Assembly: GCA_014843695.1 (NCBI GenBank)
Contig: CM026395.1
Coordinates: forward strand, 47,398,813-47,462,812
Source: Archivesica marissinica
Taxonomy: Eukaryota; Mollusca; Bivalvia; Venerida; Vesicomyidae
Direction of reading: 5' to 3'
DNA: 64,000 nt
In this document: positions 51,536 through 62,375 of the stretch, piece by piece
How the letters are laid out: the number at the start of each line of letters is the position of its first letter
Numbering within the stretch: the first letter of the stretch is position 1
Translations under genes and position numbers: made by a program
The notes under the pieces: generated by a model
What the model was told of the DNA's origin: nothing
The model's input: the letters and a program-made list of their open reading frames with translations, nothing else
Database searches by the model: none

Positions 51536-52366
51536 AGACACTGTCTGAGCGGGCCTCGAACCCGTGACCACCAGTGATGATAGGTTACAGTGGTATACAA
51601 GTAGGGTTTTCTCTAGAGCGGAATGGCAGGGCGCCGCGCCCTGCCCCTTTTTAGCCCCGCCCGTTTGCCCTTTATGACCGCCCTTTTGCCCGATTTGTTC
51701 CGCCCTGCTGCCCAAACTAGAACCACGACTCTTTGATCATGCTTAATTAGCTGTCAATCATCGTAAGGTAGGTTAACGGTCAACCGTATATTAGCCGATA
51801 CGTGTGATCTGTTTAATTTATCAATAATTAGTATATACTGTACACAACAGCTGGGGGCATAATTATGCCGATACCATAAGAAATCGATTTATCAATGGAT
51901 TAATTGGTGATAATTGGATGACTGCAACTGTTAAAAAAAGAAGAAGTAGGGCCTATGATTATAACACCTAGTATTGAGAATTAGTTTTAACGTAATTACC
52001 ATTGAATGTATACATATTCAAAACGTAGATGCAAGACATGTTACTTAAAATAGAACTGGTTTCGCGCATTTCCGCTAGTCAATTGAACTACACGCTCCGA
52101 AAAGTCCCGAAAGTTACCTCGTTTACGATCGGAACGAACCGGGCTGAGTGCGCGCGCAAGATGACGAAGAGTTGTCGTTATTTCAAAGGAAAATAGACTG
52201 ACACCTCTGTTTTCTATTTGGTGAATTTGAAAAAAAACGTAAAATCTTTATCTCAACCAGCCGATCAGAATATAGTATCAACCACGCATAAAGAACGCCT
52301 TCATCACTTGCTCCGCCCAGGGTTAGGGTCAAAACGCGTGGTTGATGTCATTATTCAGTTGGGTGG

Positions 52367-52867
52367 TTGAGAAAAAAGGCTTACCGAAAAAGAAAAAAAG
52401 ATCCGAAAATGAAATATTTGGACAAGGGTACCAACGTTAAAGTGCTAGAAAAAGATGTAAAGAACAAGTGGAGGTGGGAATGGTTGGAAGAAATCGACGA
52501 ATCCGGTCAAAAGTATGAGAAATGGTTGAAAAACCGGACATACACGGTTTGTTTTGTGATCCCTGCGGAAAGACAATCAGTATTCAATTACAAGTCATCC
52601 GGGAAAAAAGCAGTCAAAAGTCATTCCACTAACAATATGCACAAGAGGAATGTAGTGATTATCAAAACAAACCAGGTACAGTTAATTATGGGACATAGGG
52701 CTATTTACAGTACGAACAGAATTATTTGGGGTTTCCGAAATGGACATCAAAATACCGAAATGGACTATTTATACAAGCTTCATCATATTGATTTCGTTCT
52801 GAATTGTGCTTTTCAAACACGCTTTCAATTTAGCCATTGGGCAACATTTTACAGCAAATTACTTTAG
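52367..52867 (+). pseudogene. BED-finger-like N-terminal fragment of a transposase
   Basis: A 166-codon frame starting MRKKAYRKRKKDPKMKYL. Residues 30-90 contain WRWEWLEEIDESGQKYEKWL, then YTVCFVIP, NYKSSGKKAVKSHS and NNMHK. This is the layout of the BED-like zinc finger that begins many hAT-type transposases (C-x2-C ... H-x5-H), but the second cysteine is missing and only one C precedes the H-x5-H pair. After residue 95 the sequence has no recognisable match. Likely a broken DNA-binding domain. Confidence 0.55.
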
Positions 52868-52939
52868 CATTTGAGCAAACTTTCTATCAGGTTTGATCTG
52901 AAAACTCTTGTTAAAATATGCATCAGTAGCCTCTCATAA

Positions 52940-53395
52940 TAAAGAATGTAGTTATCTTCTTCTTCTTCTTGGTGATTTCGGCACTCCCTCAATATTGAGG
53001 ATTATGTGTCGTCACTGGTGAATTTTGAGATGATGATATTTACAAATAAGTGAATGTCCAAAGACAAATATACTACAGTGATTGTTTAAGATTTTGTACA
53101 TAGAGTGAATGCTTTAGATCATGGTTGGGAGGGCATTTACGGGTATAAGTGCTTTAAAGCCATCAACTGTTATTGCTTCATGTGCGGCAAGGGGTAACAA
53201 GTTCCATTGGATGACGGTTCTTGGATAAAAAGAGAATTTGTATGAATCTTTGTTGACAGGGATGTGTTTATAACAATATGGGTTTGTGTGTCTGGTTATG
53301 TTGTCTACGGGTATCAAAAGGTTTATGGAAATGTTTACAGCTACTATTTGGTGTATTATTTTATAATAAAATACATGTTTTAATGTTTTCTTGGT
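52940..53395 (-). pseudogene. CR1/jockey-like LINE 3' end
   Basis: The minus-strand frame includes FYYKIIHQIVAVNISINLLI, PVDNITRHTNPYCYKHI and DSYKFSFYPRTVIQWNLLPL, the C-terminal block of this RT family. A 3' tail of AAG repeats lies at 52955-52967. It is related to 55255-55625. Inserted in the hAT-like element. Confidence 0.8.
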
Positions 53396-53539
53396 GGGGG
53401 TGGGGTGACAGCTCCGCCGCGCCCTCTTGCGGCTAAAAATCCACCCTGCCCTTTTTCTGGCCCACCCTGCCCCTTTTCTGACCCACCCTGCCCTTTTTAC
53501 CACTCTAGAATAAACCCTAATACAAGTCAGCGACCGTAA

Positions 53540-53757
53540 CCCATTCAACACCAAGTAACTCACATGGACTGGTCCATGATATATTTAGATCAATAAATTA
53601 ATCAGAAAATTACATTTGGACCAGTTCATTTATCAAAATGGGTAATTTTGTCTTAAAATAGTAATATTACTGGCAAAAAGTGCAGATCCTGATGAGACGG
53701 CTCATCTGGATCTACACTTTTTGTAAGCCTATTTAGAGGTCTGTGGTGTTGAAAGGG
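53540..53757. mobile_element. piggyBac-type MITE
   Basis: A 218-bp element with ends CCCATTCAACACC and GGTGTTGAAAGGG. GTAA (mutated TTAA, 53536-53539) lies on the left and TTAA (53758-53761) on the right. The undisturbed SINE copies have a single TTAA at this place (GACCTTAACCACT), which confirms the site. It carries the same internal hairpin as 50818-51048, in the opposite orientation. Confidence 0.9.
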
Positions 53758-54030
53758 TTAACCACTCGACCACGGAGGCTGCCCCAAAATTAATAAAGTT
53801 ATTGCAATTAAAGAATTATTAGTAAAATCATGAAATTGCCGTTAATAAAACTTGCCAGTCAAAATGGCTGCCAACATAAGATCTTATCAGTGTTTTTGAC
53901 TATTTTCACAGGCTGTGGGAACTATGTATAATCCACAGTCAGAAATCAACACTTTATTCATACCCGTTACTTTCTTTCATTCTTCTTCTACTGCCCATTT
54001 TCTGATTACTATTGGGGGTTCAATCTATTG

Positions 54031-54264
54031 TGGAAGTCGTGATAGCGCAGTGGATGCGCGTTCGCTTCAGGTGCGAAAGGTCTGGAGTTTGAGTCCCGTT
54101 GGAGCCGTTTCGATTGTGCCGTTAGGCAAGGCATTTAAATTCCACGTTGCCTCTTCTCTCTCCCTCGTGGCGATGGATTCCATCAGGAATGAGGTCTCCA
54201 GAGTGATTAATATAAGTTGTAAGAACTAGTTTCGCAATCGAGCTAAAATAAATTTGTATAAACT
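54031..54264 (+). mobile_element. Full-length SINE, family B
   Basis: TGGAAGTCGTGATAGCGCAG head (A box TAGCGCAGTGG), slightly decayed B box, and tail TTCGCAATCGAGCTAAAATA. Flanked by AATCTATTG (54022-54030) and AATCTGTTG (54265-54273), an 8-of-9 target-site duplication. Confidence 0.9.
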
Positions 54265-54273
54265 AATCTGTTG

Positions 54274-54390
54274 TGGCGGAGAGTAGACCACACACATTTC
54301 CTGGGTAAGAACCAGTACTCAACTCTCTGTAAGCTGCTTTTACCGATTGACAACACTCTCACATATCACCATTTATCACTTGTCCCTTAT
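54274..54390 (-). mobile_element. Body of the SINE whose head forms the adjacent array
   Basis: On the minus strand this continues from the tRNA-like unit into CAGTTTACGGAGAGTTGAG-like and AGTACTGGTTCTTACCCAGG segments, parallel to the bodies of the other SINEs here. Confidence 0.5.
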
Positions 54391-55118
54391 AGGGAGTGAA
54401 CCTGCAGCCCTGATGATAGCAGTGAGTTTTAAAGACGGCGTGTTAAACCACTCGGCCATGGAGACTCTACTAGGTACTTATAGGGAGTGAACCTAGAGCC
54501 CTGCTGATAGCAGTGAGTTTTAAAGACGGCGTGTTAAACCACTCGGCCATGGAGACTCTACTAGGTACTTATAGGGAGTGAACCAGCAGCCCTGATGATA
54601 GCATTGAGTTTTAGAGACGGCGTGTTAAACCACTCGGCCATGGAGACTCTACTATGTACTTATAGGGAGTGAACCTGCATCCCTGATGATAGCATTGAGC
54701 TTTAAAGACGGCGTGTTAAATGACTCGGCCATGGAGACTCTACTAGGTACTTATAGGGAGTGAACCTGCAGCCCTGATGATAGCAGTGAGTTTTAAAGAC
54801 GGCGTGTTAAACCACTTGGCCATGGAGACTCTACTAGGTACTTATAGGGAGTGAACCTGCAGCCCTGATGATAGCAATGAGCTTTCAAGATGGCGTGTTA
54901 AACCACTCGGCCATGGAGACTCTACTAGGTACTTATAGGGAGTGAACCTGCAGCCCTGATGAGAGCAGTGAGCTTTAGACGGCGTGTTAAACCACTCGGC
55001 CATGGAGACTCTACTAGGTACTTATAGGGAGTGAACCTGCAGCCCTGATGATAGCAGTGAGTTTTAGAGACGGCGTGTTAAACCACTCGGCCATGGAGAC
55101 TCTACTACTACTAGGTAC
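54391..55118 (-). repeat. Tandem array of tRNA-like units, 91-bp period
   Basis: Eight units at exactly 91-bp spacing, except the last (89 bp). On the minus strand each reads GTCTCCATGGCCGAGTGG, a type-II-tRNA-like A box (TGGCCGAGTGG), and after a long middle part the B box GGTTCACTCCC. Each unit therefore carries an internal RNA polymerase III promoter. These look like a SINE head amplified in tandem; they are not host tRNA genes, since the 3' acceptor side has no complementary partner. Confidence 0.85.
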
Positions 55119-55254
55119 TTTGCCGAAAATAGTTAAACTGTTAAATTGATCACATGCTAAATAATAAAATCAATATAAAAACCAGTTGGGTTCCCAATTA
55201 ATTTAATTAGATTGTATCTACAGTAGCATAGCTTATCAACTTTACCACCTGTCT

Positions 55255-55625
55255 TAGTTACCGAAAGCATTAATTAACCGCTACCACAATACAAGTTCTG
55301 TAACTGATATGCTCACTACCCGTAACTGGCCCACCTTGGAAATTCGAAGAATCCGTAACAGACTCATCATGTTTTATAAGATCATACACCATGTAGTTGC
55401 CATTCAACCACCCTGTAATCTAATTATTCCTTCAGACCCCAGAACCAGACACAGTAACACCTATACCAGCTTTTATAAAAAACACATAAAAATATATCTA
55501 AAATTATGTCTATTCACTGTATCCTTTCTAATGAGCACTTTCTGATCAAGCACTTAACACTTTTTATTACGGCGCCAGCACCTAATCTTCATAAGTGAAG
55601 GAGTGCTGTATAAACAAAGAAGAAG
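55255..55625 (+). pseudogene. CR1/jockey-like LINE 3' end
   Basis: NWPTLEIRRIRNRLIMFYKI and IHHVVAIQPPCNLIIPSD match the C-terminal region before the YKxSFFPRT block, which is degenerate here. A 3' UTR with CGCCAGCACCTAATCTTCAT ends in an AGAAGAAG tail near 55618. Same lineage as 52940-53395. Confidence 0.78.
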
Positions 55626-55699
55626 AAACACTTCGCACGCAAACAGGAAATATATTGTGACCTTGACCTATATTGTGCTCACTTTACAAGATTGCAACA

Positions 55700-56250
55700 C
55701 TAGATTGTCCGAACATGTACAGTTTGTGTCTGGTGCCTGTGCACTAGACAGTCCGAACATGTACAGTTTGTGTCTGGTGCCTGTGCACTAGACAGTCCGA
55801 ACATGTACAGTTTGTGTCTGGTGCCTGTGCACTAGACAGTCCGAACATGTACAGTTTGTGTCTGGTGCCTGTGCACTAGACAGTCCGAACATGTACAGTT
55901 TGTGTCTGGTGCCTGTGCACTAGACAGTCCGAACATGTACAGTTTGTGTCTGGTGCCTGTGCACTAGACAGTCCGAACATGTACAGTTTGTGTCTGGTGC
56001 CTGTGCACTAGACAGTCCGAACATGTACAGTTTGTGTCTGGTGCCTGTGCACTAGACAGTCCGAACATGTACAGTTTGTGTCTGGTGCCTGTGCACTAGA
56101 CAGTCCGAACATGTACAGTTTGTGTCTGGTGCCTGTGCACTAGACAGTCCGAACATGTACAGTTTGTGTCTGGTGCCTGTGCACTAGACAGTCCGAACAT
56201 GTACAGTTTGTGTCTGGTGCCTGTGCACTAGACAGTCCGAACATGTACAG
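55700..56250. repeat. Minisatellite, 44-bp unit
   Basis: About 12.5 almost identical copies of a 44-bp unit, CAGTCCGAACATGTACAGTT then TGTGTCTGGTGCCTGTGCAC and TAGA. High identity implies recent expansion. The last unit runs into a LINE C-terminal remnant. Confidence 0.95.
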
Positions 56251-56570
56251 TTTGAAACAGCAGATCTTAAGAGGGGACTTAATTGAAACATTCAAAATTA
56301 AATTAGAAACAAAGTATCAAATAAATCATAGCTACTTCAAAAGGTCAACTATCTCTGCAACGAGAGGCAATTCCATGAAATTGTATAAACCAACTCTCCA
56401 CAAAAGACTACTGCTACGTCAAAACTTGTTCAGCATTATAATCGTGAATTCCTAGAATGACCTGCCAGAGAGGGTAGTTTGTGCAAACTCAGCCGACACT
56501 TTCAAATCCAGATTAGACATCCATTGGAATGTAACAAAGATATAAAGGACACAAGAGGCTCAGTCTAAAT
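56250..56570 (+). pseudogene. LINE C-terminal remnant
   Basis: RGDLIETFKIKLETKYQINH, then TRGNSMKLYKP, RQNLFSIIIVNS and, after an in-frame stop, NDLPERVVCANSADTFKSRL plus DIHWN. This is the common C-terminal block of jockey/CR1-like polyproteins (RGDLIETFKIL ... WNxLPxxVV ... FKxxLD). Confidence 0.8.
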
Positions 56571-56662
56571 CTTAAATTCCCATAAACAGTGTTGGCATCC
56601 TGGTGACACATTTCTATAAATGTTACATCAATATCATGGTCATATACATAGGCCTACATATG

Positions 56663-56750
<88 letters not shown>
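56663..56750. repeat. (ATCT)n microsatellite
   Basis: Twenty-two perfect copies of ATCT at the 3' end of the adjacent minus-strand LINE. Confidence 0.98.
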
Positions 56751-56751
<1 letters not shown>

Positions 56752-57110
56752 CCGTTAATGTCGAACCCCTCGCGGGGACGTAGACATGTTGCGCGTCAAA
56801 AACCGTAAAGAAGTTAAAAGTATAAGTAGTTAAAAGTATAATTTAAGAAAGTAATGAAAATAAGTTGTGGTAAAAGTTTAAAAGCAGCTGCGCAGAACAA
56901 CTAGGGACTGGCATGTTCAATATGGCAAACTGCCGTATTGAATTGCTCTATGGTAGGCAGATGGACAATGTGAGGAGGGAGGTGGTTCCAATGGTAGATT
57001 GTTCTTGGAAAAAAGGAAAACTTGTAGTAGTCTGTAGTTGCTGTAATGATTTGCAAGTCGGCAGCACAGTTTTGGCAGTTGACACCAAAACCATCCATAT
57101 TGGGCTGACT
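56751..57110 (-). pseudogene. CR1/jockey-like LINE 3' end with GATA tail
   Basis: The minus-strand frame reads TDYYKFSFFPRTIYHWNHLP then VHLPTIEQFNTAVCH, nearly identical to 6334-6460. The 3' UTR (CGCGGGGACGTAGACATGTT on the plus strand) is also shared. It is followed by the GATA-type tail (ATCT)n. Confidence 0.85.
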
Positions 57111-57210
57111 TGGACCTCACTGAATCAGCAGTAAACATAGAATAACTCAGAAGGATCCTACTTGACTTAATGAGAAGTGGTGTTCGTGGTAATAATGGGT
57201 TGACCCCCAA

Positions 57211-58920
57211 GTTTCACATAAAATATACCATACGTAATCCCCAGACCCATGTACAGTCCAGAAATGCTCGCTTTATAAACTTCGCAGGTGAACAAACTTG
57301 ATCAACTAAAGAGATTTCACAACTAAACATTGAGGATATAAGCCTACGTACAAATCTCTTCCAGTAACAGACGCTTGGGGTCTGGACACGTGGCTTAGGG
57401 TTCAAAAATATTATTTAAAGAACTTGAGTTTATACATACAAAAAGTGTAGGCCATATCCAAGCATATTTAAAAATGACATAGGAGTAATTATTTATCTCA
57501 AACACTTGCTGATTCATATTGCATTTTTTCTAGTGTTTATTTTTCATTCTGTGCACAATTGTCCAAGATAAATGAAGCACATTCCAACAAAGGTCACAAA
57601 TACGATATAGGCCTATGTATACATTTGATGTAGTGTTTGGCGATTTATCTTAAATTTTAGCATTTTAATTGAACCTAGAACTTTAGACGATGGTGTGATT
57701 ATATTGGATATGTGTTTGTGCCATGAATCATTTTCGCTAAAAGTAATATTAATGTTTGTGATGCTCAACAAAAGTTAGACGAGTGTTGTTAACGTACACA
57801 TTAAGGCTGTCTCTTTTGATAAAGGAGAAAAACATTGCCTCCAAATTTGTGCGATTTAACTTACCGGTAATTGCTTGGACCAGAACATAATAGTGTTCAT
57901 ATCTTCGTTAAGTGACAAGGAATGGAAAGGTATCAAATAAAATGGTTAAAGAAACAGCATATAAGAAATACATGGAATTCCAATTAGAGTACTGTTCCAC
58001 TGCTTGGCATCCAGAAATTCCAAATTAAGATAGTATGTTTAATAATAGTCTTCTATGATTGATGTGTATCTTAATTTTACACCTAAACCCTATTCTTATT
58101 AATAACTGTCCGCAAATAACGCGCCTGCTAGCTATAATCATAAGCGATTGTCAGCAGTATAACATAGACATGATAGACAAACATGTATATCTAGTAGAAA
58201 ACGCTTGTTTCAACGTGAATTGCGCCGCTTGAGAAATTTTCAAAACAAATTGAAAAATTCTCCGAAATCTCTTTTTGACGAATAAACCTACACGTTAGTG
58301 GAAACACATTTTATTGATAATGTTATTCACTGTTAAAACTCTCCCGTCGAAGATTTTTTGTTGTTGCTGACAGAACCTGTGTCCTAGTATGGAAATGTGA
58401 CCTGCTATGGCCAATGTCTGTGGCAATTGTTTGCAAAGTATACATGCACGCAGCTTAAAGTTGTGTTTTATTTGAAGACCAATATAAAGACTCGGGATAG
58501 GCGTTATATTTGGACATATGTGTACAAAATTGTTTCAGATAGGGCCATTTTACTGATCGATGCGAAATCTGACATCCCACAGAGTAGAATCCCTGTACTT
58601 AAATATATATACTAGTACCCCCAAACGTGCCAAATCCCTGTGGATCCGACTAACTGGTGGCTATTCCAGGTCCATCCTTCCTTTCCTGTGTGTCACAGCA
58701 ACCCATTTCATTTCATCCCATTTACTAATTTTCCATACCTTCCAATTCAGTTCACCACCAATTAGTGCACGCATGATGACAAAACTTGTTTCAAATTGCC
58801 CCACAAATCACAAGTACGCATCACCCAAGACCAATCGGGGCTAAAGAACCCAAGACAATGCCCGTCATGTCTCACTAACCGCTCTCAATGCTAAAAACTG
58901 TATATTGTAACATCCTCATG
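57211..58920. other. No gene recognised
   Basis: AT-rich sequence. A minus-strand open frame at 57214-57405 and plus-strand frames at 58397-58844 have no motif I can assign. No repeats seen. Confidence 0.4.
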
Positions 58921-58933
58921 GAAAGGAATTTAC

Positions 58934-59534
58934 GAACTATGGTCATTTCGGACCATGGTCATTTCGGCCCATATGTCTGGTCATTTCGGCCCACCTCCAT
59001 GGTCATATCGGCCCATATGTCTGGTCATTTTGGCCCACCTCCATGGTCATTTCGGCCCATATGTATGGTCATGTCGGCACATCTCTATGTAGAATGGTCA
59101 TTTCGGCCCATATGTCTGGTCATTTCTACGTGGGCCGAAATTACCAGCATAGATGGGCCGAAATGACCAGCTACATTGGCATTTTGGCAGGTCTATGGAA
59201 AGGATCGGAACACATCAACAATTTTAACACAATCAGACAGTGGTCATACTAACTGAACAAACCCCAACAACATACACGTAAATAACATAATGACGCCACA
59301 TGTATGTGTTATTTTAGTACACTTTTTGGACATGTTTGACGAAATTTCGCAAAATAAACATACATGTATTACTGGGCCGAAATGACCAGACTTAATATTA
59401 TTGATGGGCCGAAATGACTAGGTGGGCCGAAATGACCATGCAGATGGGCCGAAATGACCAGGCATGTAGGCCGAAATGACCACAAATATGGGCCGAAATG
59501 ACCACAAAAATATGGGCCGAAATGACCACCACCC
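58934..59534. mobile_element. Element built of inverted TGGTCATTTCGGCCCA motifs, 9-bp target duplication
   Basis: A 601-bp element flanked by a perfect 9-bp duplication, GGAATTTAC (58925-58933 and 59535-59543). The left part (58940-59120) has about eight copies of TGGTCATTTCGGCCCA in one orientation. The right part (59125-59530) has about eight in the other (TGGGCCGAAATGACCA), with about 210 bp of unrelated sequence between. No coding region. A 9-bp duplication is typical of Mutator-like elements and possible for Merlin; the superfamily is not resolved. Confidence 0.78.
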
Positions 59535-59589
59535 GGAATTTACATAAGCTCTCAGCTTGTTTTCCAATCCATTTCAGATATCCTGTTGT

Positions 59590-60650
59590 ATCTGTATCTG
59601 TATGTTACGTAGTAGATCCCAATACTGGTATTTCACTACGGGGAGGGGTGCGCGCTTAGTAGCAGCTCTGGAGGCCTATCTTGAAGGCCTCGACTGTCTG
59701 GGCGCTAATAGTGCACTCGTTCAGTTTGTTCCATTTTACCACTGTTCTTATGAAAAAGGAGTTTTTGTATTGTTCACTGTTAGCACTATTCACAACAAAA
59801 CAGTTTGAGTTGTTTGTGACCTGATTTTCAAGAATGTTGCTAACTTCAAAGTTTGTATACTTAACGGGTTTAACCCTGCGTTTTGGTTTAATTCTGACTA
59901 AGTAGTCACAGGTGTCTACTGCCGGTACCATACCCCCCACTATCTTGAACAGGTAGGTTAGCCTGTTGAATTCACGGCGCTGTTGGAGGCTTGGCAGGTT
60001 GTGCTCTTGTAACATCCTGGTGACACATCCCTCGTCTCGAAGTCCTTCGTTATGAAGCGTGCGGCCTGTCGTTGAATCCTCTCGATGGCGTTGATATCTT
60101 TGGAAAGATAGGGGTCCCAAATAGTGGATCCGTATTCCAGGCTTGATCGTACGAGGGAGATGTAAGCAAGTTTCCTGCATTCCATAGGACAGTTTCGAAG
60201 GTTACGGCGTAAGAAGCCTAGTGTGGAATTGGCTTTCTTGCAAATGTTGGATATGTGGATGCCCCATTGAAGATCTTCGGATATGGTGACACCGAGGTAA
60301 GGATTACAAGGTACTTGTTGAAGAAAGACGTTGTTGAGTTGATAGAACTTGGATGATTTGTTCCGGATGCTGAGGATGTAACACTTTTTTGCGTTGAATC
60401 GCATTCCCCATGTGGCTGCCCATTTTTCTAATTCATGTAAGTCGTTTTGCAGTATGATATGATCCCTGGCTGACCGGATAGTTCTGTATAATAGACAGTC
60501 GTCGGCGTAGAGGCGGACTTGGGAGGATACACACTCGGGTAGATCGTTTATGTGGCACAGGAAGAGAAGAGGTCCCAATACTGTGCCCTGGGGAACACCG
60601 GACTCAACCCTGACGCTCTTGGAGTGTTCGCCTTCGCAGACTGTTGTATT
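59590..60650 (-). pseudogene. CR1/jockey-like LINE, RT palm to C-terminus
   Basis: VRVESGVPQGTVLGPLLFLC, RLYADDCLLYRTI (catalytic YADD near 60510), WGMRFNAKKCYILSI, YLGVTISEDLQWGIHI, and SSLEYGSTIWDPYL. A frameshift in ETRDEGCVTRMLQE near 60035 is followed by REFNRLTYLFKIVGGMVPAV and the C-terminal FFIRTVVKWNKLN, ending at 59656. It is 5'-truncated near 60650, where a plus-strand fragment of another LINE tail (AATAAAATATGTTTAAACTA, to 60706) adjoins. Confidence 0.85.
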
Positions 60651-60719
60651 TATATACCATATATATATTGAATGAACTGAATAAAATATGTTTAAACTAA
60701 CCAGAAATTTCTTTCGAAC

Positions 60720-61200
60720 ACGGGAATTTGAAAGTCGTTCCCGCAAAATTAAATGTTCTGAGCTCCGACACGATTAACACTGACACTGATTGGATGGTAC
60801 GAAAGTGCAAACGGTGTCTACTCAAATAATTATCTAGGCATTAAACCACTAAAACTAATTATATTCATGTAAAACATAATTCATACGAAATTTGCATTGT
60901 TAAATACTGTAACTATTTATATACACAGAGACAAACATGTATATTTGCTTCAATCAAATGTTTGATGTCTGTGTAGTGTAGTACAGTAGTGTATCATTGT
61001 CGCGCAGGGGTCACTTATTACTAAATCCTGGCGTAGGTTCATATATTTTATTTCCAATCAAGTTGGCCTAAAACATACAAATATACGTTTTAGGATAATA
61101 TAAAAACAATATAAAACAATACAACATAATATATCACAGTACTCAATAAAACAATCGACGCGTTTGAAAAATAAGTAATACATATAGTACATTTACAATT
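60720..61200. other. No gene recognised
   Basis: Unique-looking AT-rich sequence without coding, RNA or repeat signature. Confidence 0.4.
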
Positions 61201-61216
61201 CCTTACCACAGCGTCG

Positions 61217-61224
61217 GTTGTATT

Positions 61225-61277
<53 letters not shown>

Positions 61278-61290
61278 TATATATATATAC
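61217..61290. repeat. (CT)n(TA)n compound microsatellite
   Basis: CTCTCTCTCTCT followed by more than 25 TA repeats with one interruption. Confidence 0.95.
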
Positions 61291-61294
61291 ACTG

Positions 61295-62375
61295 TATATA
61301 TATACAGGTATCAGAGTAAGACTGAAAAATATGTATGGTGTAGACAGATCAGATTTTCTTAAATATACCGCCTTAATGTCCAAAATCTCTGTTGAGTGGA
61401 AAGAAAAAATTAATCTGGAACATCAAATTGAAAATCCTGCAGCAACATTTTTAGAGACAATAATGAGGATTAAAAAACCAACACAAATTTTATACAAACA
61501 ATTTCTTAGAAAGTATAATAACCCACAACAGAACAAAGCGGAAATAAAGTGGAATGCTATATTCGACAATCTGGATTGGAAGAATATATATAAAATGCCA
61601 TTTATGAGTACTATTGATACTAAACTACGAACATTCTAATATAAATACGTGACAAGAATATTACCTACCAATGTACTATTATATAAATGCAAGTTATCAA
61701 ATTCATCATTATGTGACTTTTGCAATATGCATACAGAAACACTGAAACACTTATTCTGGGAATGTCATCACATTCAACATTTCTGGTCTAGATTAAAAAC
61801 ATATCTGTGTGGAAAAAATATGGTTTTTAATATGGACTACAAGGTTATTTCATTTGGCTCAAATAAAGATCACTCGCAGCATATTTTGGATTTTATCATC
61901 CTGTTAGCAAAATATTTCATTTTTAAAAGTAAGCTAGAAAAAAGTGTTCCAAACTACATGAACTTTATCAAATATTTGAAAGAACGGAAAACTATTGAAG
62001 AACAAATAGCCTTTATGAAGGATAAACTTAATACTCATAACAAGAAATGGAATCAATTGATATTTGACTGATGGGAAGTACAAAACACACATGTAATCAT
62101 ACATATTTAAGGTTGAAACGATGTTAATATATTACTTAGATCGGAAATCTTTCGTATTGATTTCTTACTTTTTCTTATATAATTTCTTCACTCTTACTAT
62201 GAGAACATTAATTGGTACATTTGTAATATATAAAACAATGTAGCTAAGGTATATGTAATTTTGAACAATAATTATTGTGTTTTTTATATGTGATATATGT
62301 GTATCTATCAATGTTACGTTGGAAAATAAACGGGCTACATCTTGTTAGCTCAAAATATAAAAAAATTAAAAAAAG
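61295..62375 (+). pseudogene. Tx1/L1-like LINE 3' end: ORF2 C-terminal domain and 3' UTR
   Basis: Starts truncated with VRLKNMYGVDRSDFLKYTAL. After KLRTF an in-frame TAA (61637-61639) replaces the expected glutamine, and the frame continues YKYVTRILPTNVLLYKCKL. The Cys-His cluster CDFCNMHTETLKHLFWECHH follows near 61720, then ILDFIILLAKYFIFKSKLEK and a stop at 62071. A roughly 285-bp 3' UTR ends in A-rich sequence near 62370. Paralogous to 45788-46725. Confidence 0.85.

Larger units (their letters stand above)
51602..53519 (+). mobile_element. hAT-like DNA transposon remnant, with a LINE fragment inside
   Basis: A 1,918-bp element with imperfect 20-bp terminal inverted repeats (TAGGGTTTTCTCTAGAGCGG versus TAGGGTTTATTCTAGAGTGG, 17 of 20). 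It is flanked by a perfect 7-bp duplication ATACAAG (51595-51601 and 53520-53526); an eighth base matches only with one change. Subterminal regions repeat GGGCAGGG-like motifs. It encodes a BED-finger-like N-terminal fragment (52367-52867) but no catalytic region. A LINE 3' end sits at 52940-53395. hAT is favoured by the finger-type protein and the roughly 8-bp duplication. Confidence 0.72.
51536..53780 (-). mobile_element. SINE family C head, split by two later insertions
   Basis: Pieces at 51536-51601, 53527-53535 and 53762-53780 together give the family-C head (CCTCCGTGGTCGAGTGGTTA, then GTCGCTGACTTGTATACCAC and B box GGTTCGAGGCCC). The hAT-like element at 51602-53519 and the MITE at 53540-53757 are inserted into it. 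Confidence 0.85.

Noticed and set aside
57214..57405. Minus-strand frame with WKRFVRRLISSMFSCE
   Set aside because: I could not match it to any LINE or host protein with confidence.
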